Virus record (IMG/VR): IMGVR_UViG_3300025379_000005
Location: 1 to 64,000 of that record
Length of the DNA stretch: 64,000 nt
Direction: 5' to 3' (one strand)
Source of the DNA: a virus
Made by a program: the position numbers and the translations under genes. This document shows positions 28,680 to 37,902 of this stretch, piece after piece (position 1 is the stretch's first letter; each line of letters starts with the position of its first letter). Under the pieces are notes generated by a model. The model was not told the origin of the DNA. It worked only from the letters and a program-made list of their open reading frames with translations, and did not search any database.

Positions 28680-31224
28680 TACAAATACTATATTAACTAG
28701 ACTATTAACCTCACTTTCAGTTTCTGACCCAACTTGGGACACAACTGTAGGTAGTGCTACTTATAAGATTATGGAGTCAGTAGCACAAGAAATAGCAAAT
28801 GCTACCAATAACTCAACTCTGCTTACTTATGGTTTGGATGTTACAAGTTATTTTGGTTCAGAACTTGACGCCTTTGTAAACATTTTTGGTATTACTAGAC
28901 AACTTGGTACTCGTTCCATTGGTACTGCTGTTTTTAGCACAACAAGTCCTGCAGTACAAAACTATGATGTCCCGCTAGGCACCCAAGTTTCAGCAAACCT
29001 TAATCAATACTTTACCAATGTTGCTTTTACAACAACTAGCCCTGCAACTGTAGCAAGTGGTCAAACAAGTGTTAATGTTCCAATTATTTCAACACTTCCT
29101 GGTTCTTTCAATAACCTAGACCCAAATACCATAACTAAAATTACAAGTCCTTTGGTAGGTGTAACCACAGTAACTAATACTTACCCACTTTCAGGTGGTA
29201 GTGATACTGAAACTGATAGTCAACTTCAACAAAGATTCTTAAACACTGCTTTCTCTAACTTTGCAGGGACAATTTCTAAGTTTCAATCTATTGCTCAACA
29301 AAATCCTTCTGTCACTCAAACTAATATAGTTAATGCTCAACAAAATTATTCTGAAAATCTTCAAATTGGTACAGTAATTAGTGGTTCAGCAGCTTTTAAT
29401 ATTGGGTTGCAAACCCAAGCACAACTTATAGCAATATCTGGAAGTTTGGTTGCTTCAGGTTACTTGGGAACACTAGAACCAAATGTTTCTATACCAATTT
29501 CAAGTACCACTCCTGCTAGTATTTATACAGGAACTGTTACTTATGACGGAACGAACTATAACCTTTCAGGAACAGCACCTACTGCAAGTGGTTACTTAAA
29601 CATTGCTTATGTCTATTCTGGTACTGCACCAACTACTTTAAATGGTACAAGTACTTTTGCAAACGTTGCAACTGCTATTAGTGGTCTACTAAATAGCATT
29701 TCTTTGAATTATCAAAATACAATTGGTATTACAGTAACTGGTACCAACGCTGTTGTATCAAGTGGTGTTACTGTAACTTTTAACCAAAACATTCCTTGGA
29801 ATATTATAGTTACTAGTGGTTCAAATACTACCGCTGTTAATACTATCTATAGTAAGATTCCAGATTCACAATTTAGTTATCCGGCAGGTTATGAAGTTGT
29901 TGGTACTAACTTAAATTCACCTAATCAAACTATATTTACAAGAAATGTTGATTACACTTATTACCAAAATATTAGTGGAACTTGTGCTCCTAGAGTAACT
30001 TTCATACCAGGACCAAATAACTCTCCTGCAACTTATACCGGGGCGACTGTTCAACTTCAATCTACTTACACACCAATTAGTAGTAGAACAATTATTTCAG
30101 GTGGTCAAATACTAAACTCTAATTTTGTTGATATTTTTATTAATAGTACAAATACCCAAACCGCAACAGAACAAGTTGTAATGGTAACTAGTAATACAAT
30201 TACTACAAGTGGTCTTGGTGGTTCTTACCAAGCAAATAATTTTGTTCAAGCAAATGGTTCTATGCCTACCGTTGGTGACTATTATATTAATTTTACCCAA
30301 GATCCAATTGCCAACTTTCCTAACCAAGTTGTTTCAGGGAATGTTCCAAGTTATATTACTTTTGGAAGTATAAGTTTCCCAATTGCAATTGACCCTGTAA
30401 CTACAAATGGCACAACTTTAGTAGCATCTGGCCTCTCAGGTACAAATGTTCTTTATACTTCTACTTCAATCTCCGGATTGCAAGTAGGTTTGGTAATTAG
30501 TGGTACTTACGGGAACAATACAATTTCTGGAATTGGAACAGGAAACTATATTACTTCTTTGATTCCTGGTAACCCTAACCAAATTGTTCTTGCAAATAAC
30601 CTTACAAGTAACATCGCTTCTAATAATACTAGTTGGGTTTCTGTTTCATACCCTGTCTATGACAATACAAAAACTGCAGGAAGTATATTAGACATAGGTG
30701 GTGTTGCCCTAAAAGCAGTTGACCCTACAGGAAGTTATTTAACCAATTATCCTAGTTCTGTTAATTACCAGGTAGGAACTATTTCACACAGTTACTATGC
30801 AGATGTTGTAAGTGTTGACAATCTTTCTCAACAAAGTAGAGTTGTTGGTTCAAACACACTAACTCATATAGCAAAGTTCTTGCCACTAGCAATAAATTTC
30901 TCAGTTGTCTATACTCCTAATACAAACCCAATTGTTGCTAACACATCTATTCAAAATGCAGTTACAAATTATTTAAATTCTGTAACCTTTGGTTCTTCAG
31001 TTAGTATTGCTTCTTTACTAAGTGCAGCCGCAAATTCAACTGGAGTACAAGCAATTAGAATTTCAACTCAAGCAGACAACCCAATTAATTATGGTATTTC
31101 AATTTATAATATAGACAACACTATTTCTAGTGGACCATATTTTAAAGATATACTATTAGCAAATAATCAACTACCTACTGTTTGGCAAATAAACTATACA
31201 GTATTTGGAGTTAATAACTTCTAA
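28672..31224 (+). CDS. Baseplate J-like wedge protein
   Basis: 850 residues. N-terminus MADTNTILTRLLTSLSVSDP, then KIMESVAQEIANATNNSTLL, FGITRQLGTRSIGTAVFSTT and PLSGGSDTETDSQLQQRFLN are the standard J-like (gp6/gp47) signature. The middle is enlarged by Ser/Thr/Asn-rich beta domains. It is larger than common J-like proteins, as in other large environmental myophages. It forms the wedge dimer around the hub. Confidence 0.82.
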   Translation: MADTNTILTRLLTSLSVSDPTWDTTVGSATYKIMESVAQEIANATNNSTLLTYGLDVTSYFGSELDAFVNIFGITRQLGTRSIGTAVFSTTSPAVQNYDVPLGTQVSANLNQYFTNVAFTTTSPATVASGQTSVNVPIISTLPGSFNNLDPNTITKITSPLVGVTTVTNTYPLSGGSDTETDSQLQQRFLNTAFSNFAGTISKFQSIAQQNPSVTQTNIVNAQQNYSENLQIGTVISGSAAFNIGLQTQAQLIAISGSLVASGYLGTLEPNVSIPISSTTPASIYTGTVTYDGTNYNLSGTAPTASGYLNIAYVYSGTAPTTLNGTSTFANVATAISGLLNSISLNYQNTIGITVTGTNAVVSSGVTVTFNQNIPWNIIVTSGSNTTAVNTIYSKIPDSQFSYPAGYEVVGTNLNSPNQTIFTRNVDYTYYQNISGTCAPRVTFIPGPNNSPATYTGATVQLQSTYTPISSRTIISGGQILNSNFVDIFINSTNTQTATEQVVMVTSNTITTSGLGGSYQANNFVQANGSMPTVGDYYINFTQDPIANFPNQVVSGNVPSYITFGSISFPIAIDPVTTNGTTLVASGLSGTNVLYTSTSISGLQVGLVISGTYGNNTISGIGTGNYITSLIPGNPNQIVLANNLTSNIASNNTSWVSVSYPVYDNTKTAGSILDIGGVALKAVDPTGSYLTNYPSSVNYQVGTISHSYYADVVSVDNLSQQSRVVGSNTLTHIAKFLPLAINFSVVYTPNTNPIVANTSIQNAVTNYLNSVTFGSSVSIASLLSAAANSTGVQAIRISTQADNPINYGISIYNIDNTISSGPYFKDILLANNQLPTVWQINYTVFGVNNF

Positions 31225-32213
31225 TGGCTACAGGTAATTCACTACCCTTAAATATAAGTCAAACACTTTCTTGGAAAACTAGAAATTTCCCAGACAATGT
31301 TTATGACTTTAACCCAGGAGACTTATTAACAATATTAATGAGTTCCCTATTAGGAAATGCAGGTACAGGTCAACTTTCAGCATCTCAAATAGCTGCAAGA
31401 TTAACTCAACAATATGTTCAATTTTCAGATCTAGAAAATACAATTGGTGAATTACTTAATGCTCCTAGACTTACTACTGAATTTTACAATACTCCTGTAA
31501 ACCCATTTACTGACCAACTTACACCAAAACAATGGAATGATGTCTTTATTAAAGACTCAAACTATCGTGAAAGATTGATTGCTTTAATGACTGCCTTATT
31601 AAAAGGTGGGACTGTTCAAGGTATTCAGGCAACCGCTGAAGCAACAGCACAAGTTCAGGCACTTGTAATTGAAAACTGGACTACAGCAAGCGGTGTAGTT
31701 AGTGCAAATGGTTGGAGTAATGGTTTTGGTTCTCAAGAAACAATACTTGTTTATAATGCTCCTAGTGGGTTGACTGTAAGTAACGTTCAAAGAACAGCAA
31801 TACTTAATTCATTAAAAAAAGTATCACCAATTGGTACAGTTATAACTCAAGTATCTGGAAATATAAATAATTTTTCTCCTGTACCCTACACACCAATTTC
31901 TGATAATTCAGAACTATTTACATTTACTAGAGTAGTTACTGCTAATAATATTAATACCCCTTCTTATGCAATTAATAATCAAAGTCCTTCTGTTTATACA
32001 AGATATTGGTTAGAAAATGGTAAACCTATAACCGCACCTAATTTTGCTTTTACAACTTCTCAAGAAGTTTCAATTGATGTTACTACAAATGTATCAACTG
32101 TTACCATAACACCAGTTACAGCAAGTGGTCAAACTTTGAATTCGTATACTACACAATACCCTCTTGGTGCACCAACCTTGCCCGTTACAAGCACAGTTTT
32201 TGGAGCTCAATAA
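31224..32213 (+). CDS. Baseplate wedge protein, gpI-like
   Basis: 329 residues, start overlapping the J-like stop (TAATG). Contains NPFTDQLTPKQWNDVFIKDS, then YRERLIALMTALLKGGTVQG and ATAQVQALVIENW. Order J-like then gpI-like is the P2-type arrangement. Function in completing the wedge is inferred from this order and from helical content. Confidence 0.58.
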   Translation: MATGNSLPLNISQTLSWKTRNFPDNVYDFNPGDLLTILMSSLLGNAGTGQLSASQIAARLTQQYVQFSDLENTIGELLNAPRLTTEFYNTPVNPFTDQLTPKQWNDVFIKDSNYRERLIALMTALLKGGTVQGIQATAEATAQVQALVIENWTTASGVVSANGWSNGFGSQETILVYNAPSGLTVSNVQRTAILNSLKKVSPIGTVITQVSGNINNFSPVPYTPISDNSELFTFTRVVTANNINTPSYAINNQSPSVYTRYWLENGKPITAPNFAFTTSQEVSIDVTTNVSTVTITPVTASGQTLNSYTTQYPLGAPTLPVTSTVFGAQ

Positions 32214-35185
32214 TGACACTACACCCTAAAAAATTAAATCCTTTAAAAACTTACTTAAATGGTAGTAATCCACCAATGACAGTGGACGGATTGATAGTTG
32301 ACGGTGTTTATGCAGTCACCGGAGTTATTGACACAATTACTCAAACTACAGATACTTATCAAGACCCACTAACTAACCAAACTAGTAATATTGGTGCATA
32401 TTCATTCCCCCAGACTCCAAATGTTAATGAATGGTATTCAGGAATAGTTGATGACCAAGTAAATACTACTTACAATTTAGCTTTTCAATTTAACAGAGAC
32501 ACTTACTGTAATACAGTTAGTTTTAGTTTACTTCAAGTTCCTGTTAATTGGACACTAAATCTTATAACACCAAGCGGAACAACCCAACTATCAACTGGTG
32601 CTATAACTGAGTATAACACAGATTACTGGCAATACATAGTTGTGCCCTTAGGTCAAACTTACCTTCTTACATCTTCAAACTCTTCACTTCAACTTGTACT
32701 TACTAAAAGGCCTACAAATACACAATACCAACTTGGTGTAAGTAACTTTTTATTTAAACTAAATGTTCAAACTTTACAGGATATAACAGTTAATAACACG
32801 GTTGTTTCTGGTATTACAACGCAAAGTATACTTGGTTTTGTAGAAAATTACAACCCTACTGTTTACAGTATCAATAATATTAATGATAATGACTCTACTA
32901 CTTATTGGAAGTGTTCCCCACAACCTGTAGGAGATTCAGTTGTATATTTTGTAATTGATATGGGTTCTTTACAGTCTATAAATAAAATGTATATAGACCC
33001 ATTATACACAGGGACAATTTTTAATCTTTACTATTCTTTTGATAATAGTTACTGGTATCCTGTTCAAAGAGACTTTAGGCTTAAAAAAGGTATTTATCAA
33101 TTGCCTACAATTTCTGCTCGTTATTTAAAGTTTGAATTCACTCAACTTACACCAGAACCTTATGACTTAAAGTTAGATTCTATCCAAAAAGTTATTAGTG
33201 TTTTCCCTGACTGGGTTGACAATTTTTATACAAACTCAGAAAGAGCAATCCCAGATATTGCTAATCAAAATTATGTATTTAGTTCAGCAGTCACACCAAC
33301 TACTAATTATAATACAAATATTTCTTCAAACTCCTTCTATGGTGCAAGTGCAAGTACTTTAAATAGTTTAAATGCAATTGGGAATAACTCTTCTTCAAAT
33401 TTTGTTAACTCTAATACAACTATTACTGACCCCACAGTAAGTTATAAGACTGTCGAAAGTGTTGCCGGCCTTGGCTCAACATATAACCCAGTTACTGATG
33501 TTGCATTTATTAGTCGTAGATTCCCTTATGTAACACAACATATTTACAAACAAGTTCCAGTAAATCAAACTTGGCATGAAGCTTATTTTACAGGTATTAA
33601 GTCATTGAGTCTTTATGGTACTGACCAAACAGTTCAAATGGATTACCCTGACTTTACAGATTATTTAACAAATAACACAACAACAATTGTAAGTGGTTCA
33701 AGTACAGCTACTTTTAGAACTCCTTCAATTATAAATACTACTATAAGTGGTGTAACCTACTCGGTTGTTAGTGGTATGGGTTACACAGGCCTTGCTGGTA
33801 CACAACTAATAACAAAAAACTTAAAAACTTTTAGTAATTATCCAAGCTTTAAGTTTGCTGCTTTAAGTAGTGACTGGGTTCCTTATTTGACAAATGCCCA
33901 AACAGTACTACTAGGTTCAAATCTTGCAAACTTAGGTATTACTACTAGTGGTATATCAACTGTTTCTAACATACAAGGTAGTACAAACTATGGTGTATGG
34001 AGTTTTGTACCTAGTGGTAACCCTGTTCAAACTTATGTTCAATCGGCAGTTGTTGGTGGAGGCCAAAACCTTTTAACTACAGCAGAAGCATTTGTTATAA
34101 GTGGAACAGGATGGTCCGGTCCCTTAAGTGCAAATAGTGTTGTTACAAATGCATCTATTTCAGGTGTTACTAGTATTGGTTTGCCGGTATCAACAAATGT
34201 TTCTTGGGGTCAACCTGATTATGGTAATACAGATTTTGGTTCTGATGCTTATAGTGTTACTCCATCCTTGGGTGCTATTCAACTTAGAGGATATACATTT
34301 ATAATTACTGCAAGTGGTTCAGGTTCTGTTACTACTAATGTTACGTATAGTGGTGCTGGTGGGGTAACAACAAGTGGTTACACTACAAACATAAGTGGTG
34401 CAAACCAATTCTTGACATTTACAACTACTCAACCACTTAATACAAGTAGTGTAAGTTTTTCAATAGCAGTTTCTGGAACTGTTGGTTTAAGTCAAGCAGG
34501 ATACTTCCTTGGTTCAAGTGGATTCACACCATCTTCATGGACACGGCCTTTGGTAACTAGTGGTATGAGAATTTCTGCAGTTTCAAGAATATACCTTCCT
34601 AATACTAGTTTTGGAACTTACAAATGTACACTTTATTCAAATGGTGTTGAGCTTGCCCACAAGCAATTTTCAAATATACCACCACGCACTTGGGTTGACA
34701 TTGAAGTTCCCTTTACACTTGTTTCAGGTTACTACAATTCAAACAACTTTAGTACAAGACTAACTCAAACAAATGGCCAAGGAGAGTCTTATGACCTTGC
34801 AATGTTTGGAATCTTCTATAATCCAGTAACATGGGAGTATTGCTCAGATGGTACAGGGAATAACTGGAATTGGATTACCACAGGAATTAATGACCCTGAT
34901 GCCACTATTAATCTAAGGGCTCCTAGCAACCAGATACAACTTAGAGGAACTATTCTTCAAGATAACGCACAAATTTCTTCTTTAACATTAGTCCCTAATT
35001 ATACTCAAAGTCCTTACTACAGTACAACTCAAATTAATTATGTAGGAGATCCAAAGACAAATGAACTAAGTTGGAAGAGAACACCTGCTCAAAGACCACT
35101 ATTCCAATTAAGGTCAGAACTACACCCTTCTCAATACGATATTGGTGTTCTGATGAACATAAGTTACCCATATTATCTAGATTAA
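32213..35185 (+). CDS. Large baseplate-associated protein with discoidin-like domain
   Basis: 990 residues, start on the stop of the gene before. Residues about 215-330 look like an F5/8 type C (discoidin) domain: INDNDSTTYWKC, FVIDMGSLQSINKMYID and ISARYLKFEFTQL. The rest is Ser/Thr/Asn-rich beta structure, with a further carbohydrate-binding-like stretch near residues 800-890. It closes the late operon. It probably contacts the cell surface or links fibres to the baseplate; inference. Confidence 0.66.
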   Translation: MTLHPKKLNPLKTYLNGSNPPMTVDGLIVDGVYAVTGVIDTITQTTDTYQDPLTNQTSNIGAYSFPQTPNVNEWYSGIVDDQVNTTYNLAFQFNRDTYCNTVSFSLLQVPVNWTLNLITPSGTTQLSTGAITEYNTDYWQYIVVPLGQTYLLTSSNSSLQLVLTKRPTNTQYQLGVSNFLFKLNVQTLQDITVNNTVVSGITTQSILGFVENYNPTVYSINNINDNDSTTYWKCSPQPVGDSVVYFVIDMGSLQSINKMYIDPLYTGTIFNLYYSFDNSYWYPVQRDFRLKKGIYQLPTISARYLKFEFTQLTPEPYDLKLDSIQKVISVFPDWVDNFYTNSERAIPDIANQNYVFSSAVTPTTNYNTNISSNSFYGASASTLNSLNAIGNNSSSNFVNSNTTITDPTVSYKTVESVAGLGSTYNPVTDVAFISRRFPYVTQHIYKQVPVNQTWHEAYFTGIKSLSLYGTDQTVQMDYPDFTDYLTNNTTTIVSGSSTATFRTPSIINTTISGVTYSVVSGMGYTGLAGTQLITKNLKTFSNYPSFKFAALSSDWVPYLTNAQTVLLGSNLANLGITTSGISTVSNIQGSTNYGVWSFVPSGNPVQTYVQSAVVGGGQNLLTTAEAFVISGTGWSGPLSANSVVTNASISGVTSIGLPVSTNVSWGQPDYGNTDFGSDAYSVTPSLGAIQLRGYTFIITASGSGSVTTNVTYSGAGGVTTSGYTTNISGANQFLTFTTTQPLNTSSVSFSIAVSGTVGLSQAGYFLGSSGFTPSSWTRPLVTSGMRISAVSRIYLPNTSFGTYKCTLYSNGVELAHKQFSNIPPRTWVDIEVPFTLVSGYYNSNNFSTRLTQTNGQGESYDLAMFGIFYNPVTWEYCSDGTGNNWNWITTGINDPDATINLRAPSNQIQLRGTILQDNAQISSLTLVPNYTQSPYYSTTQINYVGDPKTNELSWKRTPAQRPLFQLRSELHPSQYDIGVLMNISYPYYLD

Positions 35186-35188
35186 CTC

Positions 35189-35217
35189 TTGATTTTATAG
35201 AGTTTATCTATTAAAAT
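35189..35217 (+). promoter_or_regulatory. Promoter for the SNF2-like helicase
   Basis: TTGATT (35189-35194), 17 bases, TAAAAT (35212-35217). The first ATG lies one base after the -10, the second ATG (35225) is 7 bases after it, so transcripts may start at the second ATG. Confidence 0.62.
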
Positions 35218-35218
35218 T

Positions 35219-37075
35219 ATGACCATGTCACAGAATACTGTATTCATACAGAAGAGTGAGTTACTCAATGGAGTATTAAGATACTCATCTCTCACACCTC
35301 TAGATAAAAACTATATTGACCCTTATGGTACACTAAGAAATAGAGACAGACTAGTTGAATTTCATAATCAACTTGAATCTGATGGTTATGTTTTTAAGTT
35401 TCAAGATGATGAGGCTGAAACTTTATATAATAAGCTTTATAATTCAATTACTAATAACTTTGATGTATCATCACCTTTCTTATTAAGTAATAAATTATTT
35501 CCTTTTCAAAATATAGGCCTTAACATGGTCTGGAATCAAGTAAAAAATGATGATTGTAACAGAATCTTAATCCAATGGGATACAGGTGCTGGTAAAACAC
35601 TTCTCAGTTGTTTAATAAGTCAAAAGTTGTTTCAAGAAGATTTAGTAGATATTGTACTGGTTTTTTGTAAAAAAATTAAACAACATGACTGGGAGCAAGA
35701 GTTTAAACGTATGACTACTTGTTCAGTTGCAAAAGTTGGTGAGCTTGAAAGAAGCAAAAGACACAAGTTTTACAAAGAAGACAATAGTCAAGTATTAGTT
35801 CTTAACTACGAAAAAGTTCGTGGTCCTAGTATGGTTAAAAAAGCAGGAGTAAGAGGAAAAGTTGCGGATTATTCCCGTACTGACCTTCAACAAATTCTTG
35901 AAAAAATTGAAGGCAAGAGAGTTCTAGTTGTAATTGATGAAGCACAAAAAATCAATACAGGAACTAGTTTGCTCAGTGAAGGTTTTGAGACACTTCTTAG
36001 TAAGAATGAAGGAACCAAATGTCTTGCACTAACAGCAACTCCTTACACAACTAGTCCTTTAAATATTAGAAATATTTTTACAACTATTAGTCCTGGTATC
36101 CCTGGGGTTAGTGACCTTACAAGAGATGAATTTAAAAGAGTTTATGCTAAAGAACTAGAGGTATTTGAACGTGGTTATGTTCGTGAACTTTATGTTAGAG
36201 AGTGGGACCGTACCAAATTACCACTCCTTGGTAAGAAACATGAAAACTGGACTCACATTGCAATGAAAAGTGACCCCCACATTGCTAAGCAGTTTCCAGA
36301 AAGTATGCCGAAGAGAATAGTTTACCAACTTTCTGACCAAGATCGTATTGTTTATGATTGGGCAGAAGAAGAGGCAAGGGCACGTTACAATCCAGATAAC
36401 CCTGTTTCAAGTTGGGCCTATATTGATACTTTAAGAATGATTTGTAACACAACCGAAGGCCTTAGGAATAGTGAAAGTAAGTTTGCTAAAGAAATAGTTG
36501 AACAATTTGATGATTTGATTTCTATTGAAAACAGTGCTAAGTATCAATTGATTGAAAGTAACCTTGAGACAATTTTTGAAGCAAATGAAAAAGTAGTATT
36601 GTTTACTTTCTGGACACATGGGACACTATTCCCATACCTTGAAGCTTTAAAGAAAAAATTTTCTGGAGTTCCTATCCTACCAATTTGGGGTGTAGGTATG
36701 AAGTCAGAAGAGACAACCCGTAACATTCAAACTTTTAATTCAACTAAAGGTCCTGCAGTGTTACTTACAAGTGATGTTGGTCAGGAAGGACTAAATCTAT
36801 ATGCACCATATCTTTGGAACATCGAAATTCCCAGGACTTATGCAGAATACAAACAACGGAAAGACCGTATCAATCGTGCAGATTCCCGTTCAAAGGGCAT
36901 TAGTAATACCTGGATCTACCGTCCAGTCGCAGTGGGAACTATTGAGGAGCGGGTGGATGGCAAAATTCTTAGAAGAAGATCTGAAGCAGAAGCCATTCGA
37001 GGTGTAGTAGATGAGAATGTAGATATGGATGACACCATTGAAATGACACCAAAAGGTTTGTTATTTAATTCTTGA
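35219..37075 (+). CDS. SNF2/DEAD-like superfamily 2 helicase
   Basis: 618 residues from ATG 35219, 616 from ATG 35225, the better start because it lies 7 bases after a -10 box and no ribosome site is present. Motif I is WDTGAGKT (near residue 120), motif II VVIDEAQK (near 238), motif III ALTATPYT (near 278). The C-terminal RecA lobe has LLTSDVGQEGLNLYAP and KQRKDRINRADSRS (motifs V and VI). Such proteins remodel DNA or protein-DNA complexes; phage copies have been linked to replication or anti-defence. Its TGA is inside the next promoter's -35. Confidence 0.84.
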   Translation: MTMSQNTVFIQKSELLNGVLRYSSLTPLDKNYIDPYGTLRNRDRLVEFHNQLESDGYVFKFQDDEAETLYNKLYNSITNNFDVSSPFLLSNKLFPFQNIGLNMVWNQVKNDDCNRILIQWDTGAGKTLLSCLISQKLFQEDLVDIVLVFCKKIKQHDWEQEFKRMTTCSVAKVGELERSKRHKFYKEDNSQVLVLNYEKVRGPSMVKKAGVRGKVADYSRTDLQQILEKIEGKRVLVVIDEAQKINTGTSLLSEGFETLLSKNEGTKCLALTATPYTTSPLNIRNIFTTISPGIPGVSDLTRDEFKRVYAKELEVFERGYVRELYVREWDRTKLPLLGKKHENWTHIAMKSDPHIAKQFPESMPKRIVYQLSDQDRIVYDWAEEEARARYNPDNPVSSWAYIDTLRMICNTTEGLRNSESKFAKEIVEQFDDLISIENSAKYQLIESNLETIFEANEKVVLFTFWTHGTLFPYLEALKKKFSGVPILPIWGVGMKSEETTRNIQTFNSTKGPAVLLTSDVGQEGLNLYAPYLWNIEIPRTYAEYKQRKDRINRADSRSKGISNTWIYRPVAVGTIEERVDGKILRRRSEAEAIRGVVDENVDMDDTIEMTPKGLLFNS

Positions 37076-37100
37076 AATCAAGAGTAGCTTGTTATATACT
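37072..37100 (+). promoter_or_regulatory. Promoter for the Rpf-like gene
   Basis: TTGAAA (37072-37077), 17 bases, TATACT (37095-37100). The helicase stop codon TGA is at 37073-37075, within the -35. About 68 bases remain to the TTG start of the Rpf-like gene. Confidence 0.6.
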
Positions 37101-37168
37101 TCATTAATCAAACGAGAGGAGAAATTATAGTAACTAAATGTTCTTATTAATCTAACATTGGAGTAATT

Positions 37169-37546
37169 TTGACACGTTTAATTGCACTTGGAGTTTTAGC
37201 AATATCATTATTTATAGTAAATAATGCTTCTGCGGACACCAACAATACAGTAACAACGACAACAAAAATTGAAACACCTGTAGTAAATGTAGGACTTGTC
37301 CCTAGAGAAATAGTATTAAAGTGGGAGAAGGTAGCAGTATGTGAAACCGGTTATAACTGGACTCTCAGAGGTCCCCTATACTCTGGAGGTCTAGGAATTA
37401 CTAATCACAATTGGACTTCTTATGGTGGTGGTCAGTTTGCTAATAATGCAGCTGATGCTTCTATAGAAGAACAAATATATATAGCAAAAAAAATAAATTC
37501 GAGTGGCTATGTTCCCGACCAATATGGTTGCGGACACGGCTGGTAG
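37169..37546 (+). CDS. Secreted Rpf-like transglycosylase
   Basis: 125 residues from a TTG start with GGAG 7 bases before it. Residues 1-22 form a signal peptide (hydrophobic ALGVLAISLFIV, then NNASAD). Residues 51-120 match the resuscitation-promoting-factor core: W-E-K-V-A-V-C-E-T-G-Y-N-W with catalytic-type Glu59, SYGGGQFA and a final C-G-H-G-W. Members cleave the glycan strands of actinobacterial walls. It may act as lysin, as a superinfection factor or as a way of waking dormant hosts. Rpf domains are largely confined to Actinobacteria, so it also points to the host. A five-codon reading frame at 37138 upstream is not called. Confidence 0.78.
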   Translation: MTRLIALGVLAISLFIVNNASADTNNTVTTTTKIETPVVNVGLVPREIVLKWEKVAVCETGYNWTLRGPLYSGGLGITNHNWTSYGGGQFANNAADASIEEQIYIAKKINSSGYVPDQYGCGHGW

Positions 37547-37564
37547 GGAGAAAGAAAGATAAGT

Positions 37565-37780
37565 ATGAAAAAAATAAAGAAGTATGACAAGATGCAAAGA
37601 GAACTGATGGACTACATCTTGTCCGGGAAGATACACTCTACTATGATTGGTAAGACAATTATGGTTGACCACAGTGATAAGAAAGAAAACCTTTCTGACA
37701 TAGAAGAGTTTGTAGAGTATATGGTTTCTTTAATTAAGAGAGCAGAGAATTTTGGAAAGGATAATGTAAAGGAGTCCTGA
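37565..37780 (+). CDS. Small hypothetical protein
   Basis: 71 residues, ribosome site GGGAGAAAG. Basic N-terminus (MKKIKKYDKMQRELMDYILS) followed by acidic helices (ENLSDIEEFVEYMVSLIKRA). No family recognised. It follows the Rpf-like gene by 18 bases and its 3' end overlaps a possible structured RNA. Confidence 0.6.
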   Translation: MKKIKKYDKMQRELMDYILSGKIHSTMIGKTIMVDHSDKKENLSDIEEFVEYMVSLIKRAENFGKDNVKES

Positions 37781-37876
37781 TATTAGGTAAGGAGTTGCAG
37801 ACTCAGAAAATGGGTCTATTTACAGGGTCGCCCGGGAGTCGCAGTTGAAATTGATTCCTCCTCCCGGGGACTCCTT
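37769..37876 (+). ncRNA. Possible structured RNA before whiB
   Basis: Three pairings can be drawn: AAGGAGTCC (37769-37777) with GGACTCCTT (37868-37876); AGACTCA (37799-37805) with TGGGTCT (37811-37817) around a GAAAA loop; and CCCGGGAG (37831-37838) with CTCCCGGG (37861-37868). The first and third share one base. The result would be a three-way junction. The region is far richer in G and C than its surroundings. No T-run follows, so a simple terminator is unlikely. The name and role are unknown. Confidence 0.4.
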
Positions 37877-37893
37877 CTCACCAATATCCCTTC

Positions 37894-37899
37894 TATAAT
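37894..37899 (+). promoter_or_regulatory. TATAAT -10 box next to the whiB start
   Basis: A perfect TATAAT lies 3 bases before the whiB ATG. No good -35 lies 17 bases upstream, and there is no ribosome site, so the message may be leaderless or use an alternative start. Regulator-assisted promoters often lack a -35. Confidence 0.35.
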
Positions 37900-37902
37900 T
37901 AT

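Noticed and set aside
9285-35218. T4-type late promoters (TATAAATA)
   Set aside because: No gap before late genes contains this motif.
37138-37155. Five-codon leader peptide before the Rpf-like gene
   Set aside because: No suitable ribosome spacing and no sign of attenuation.
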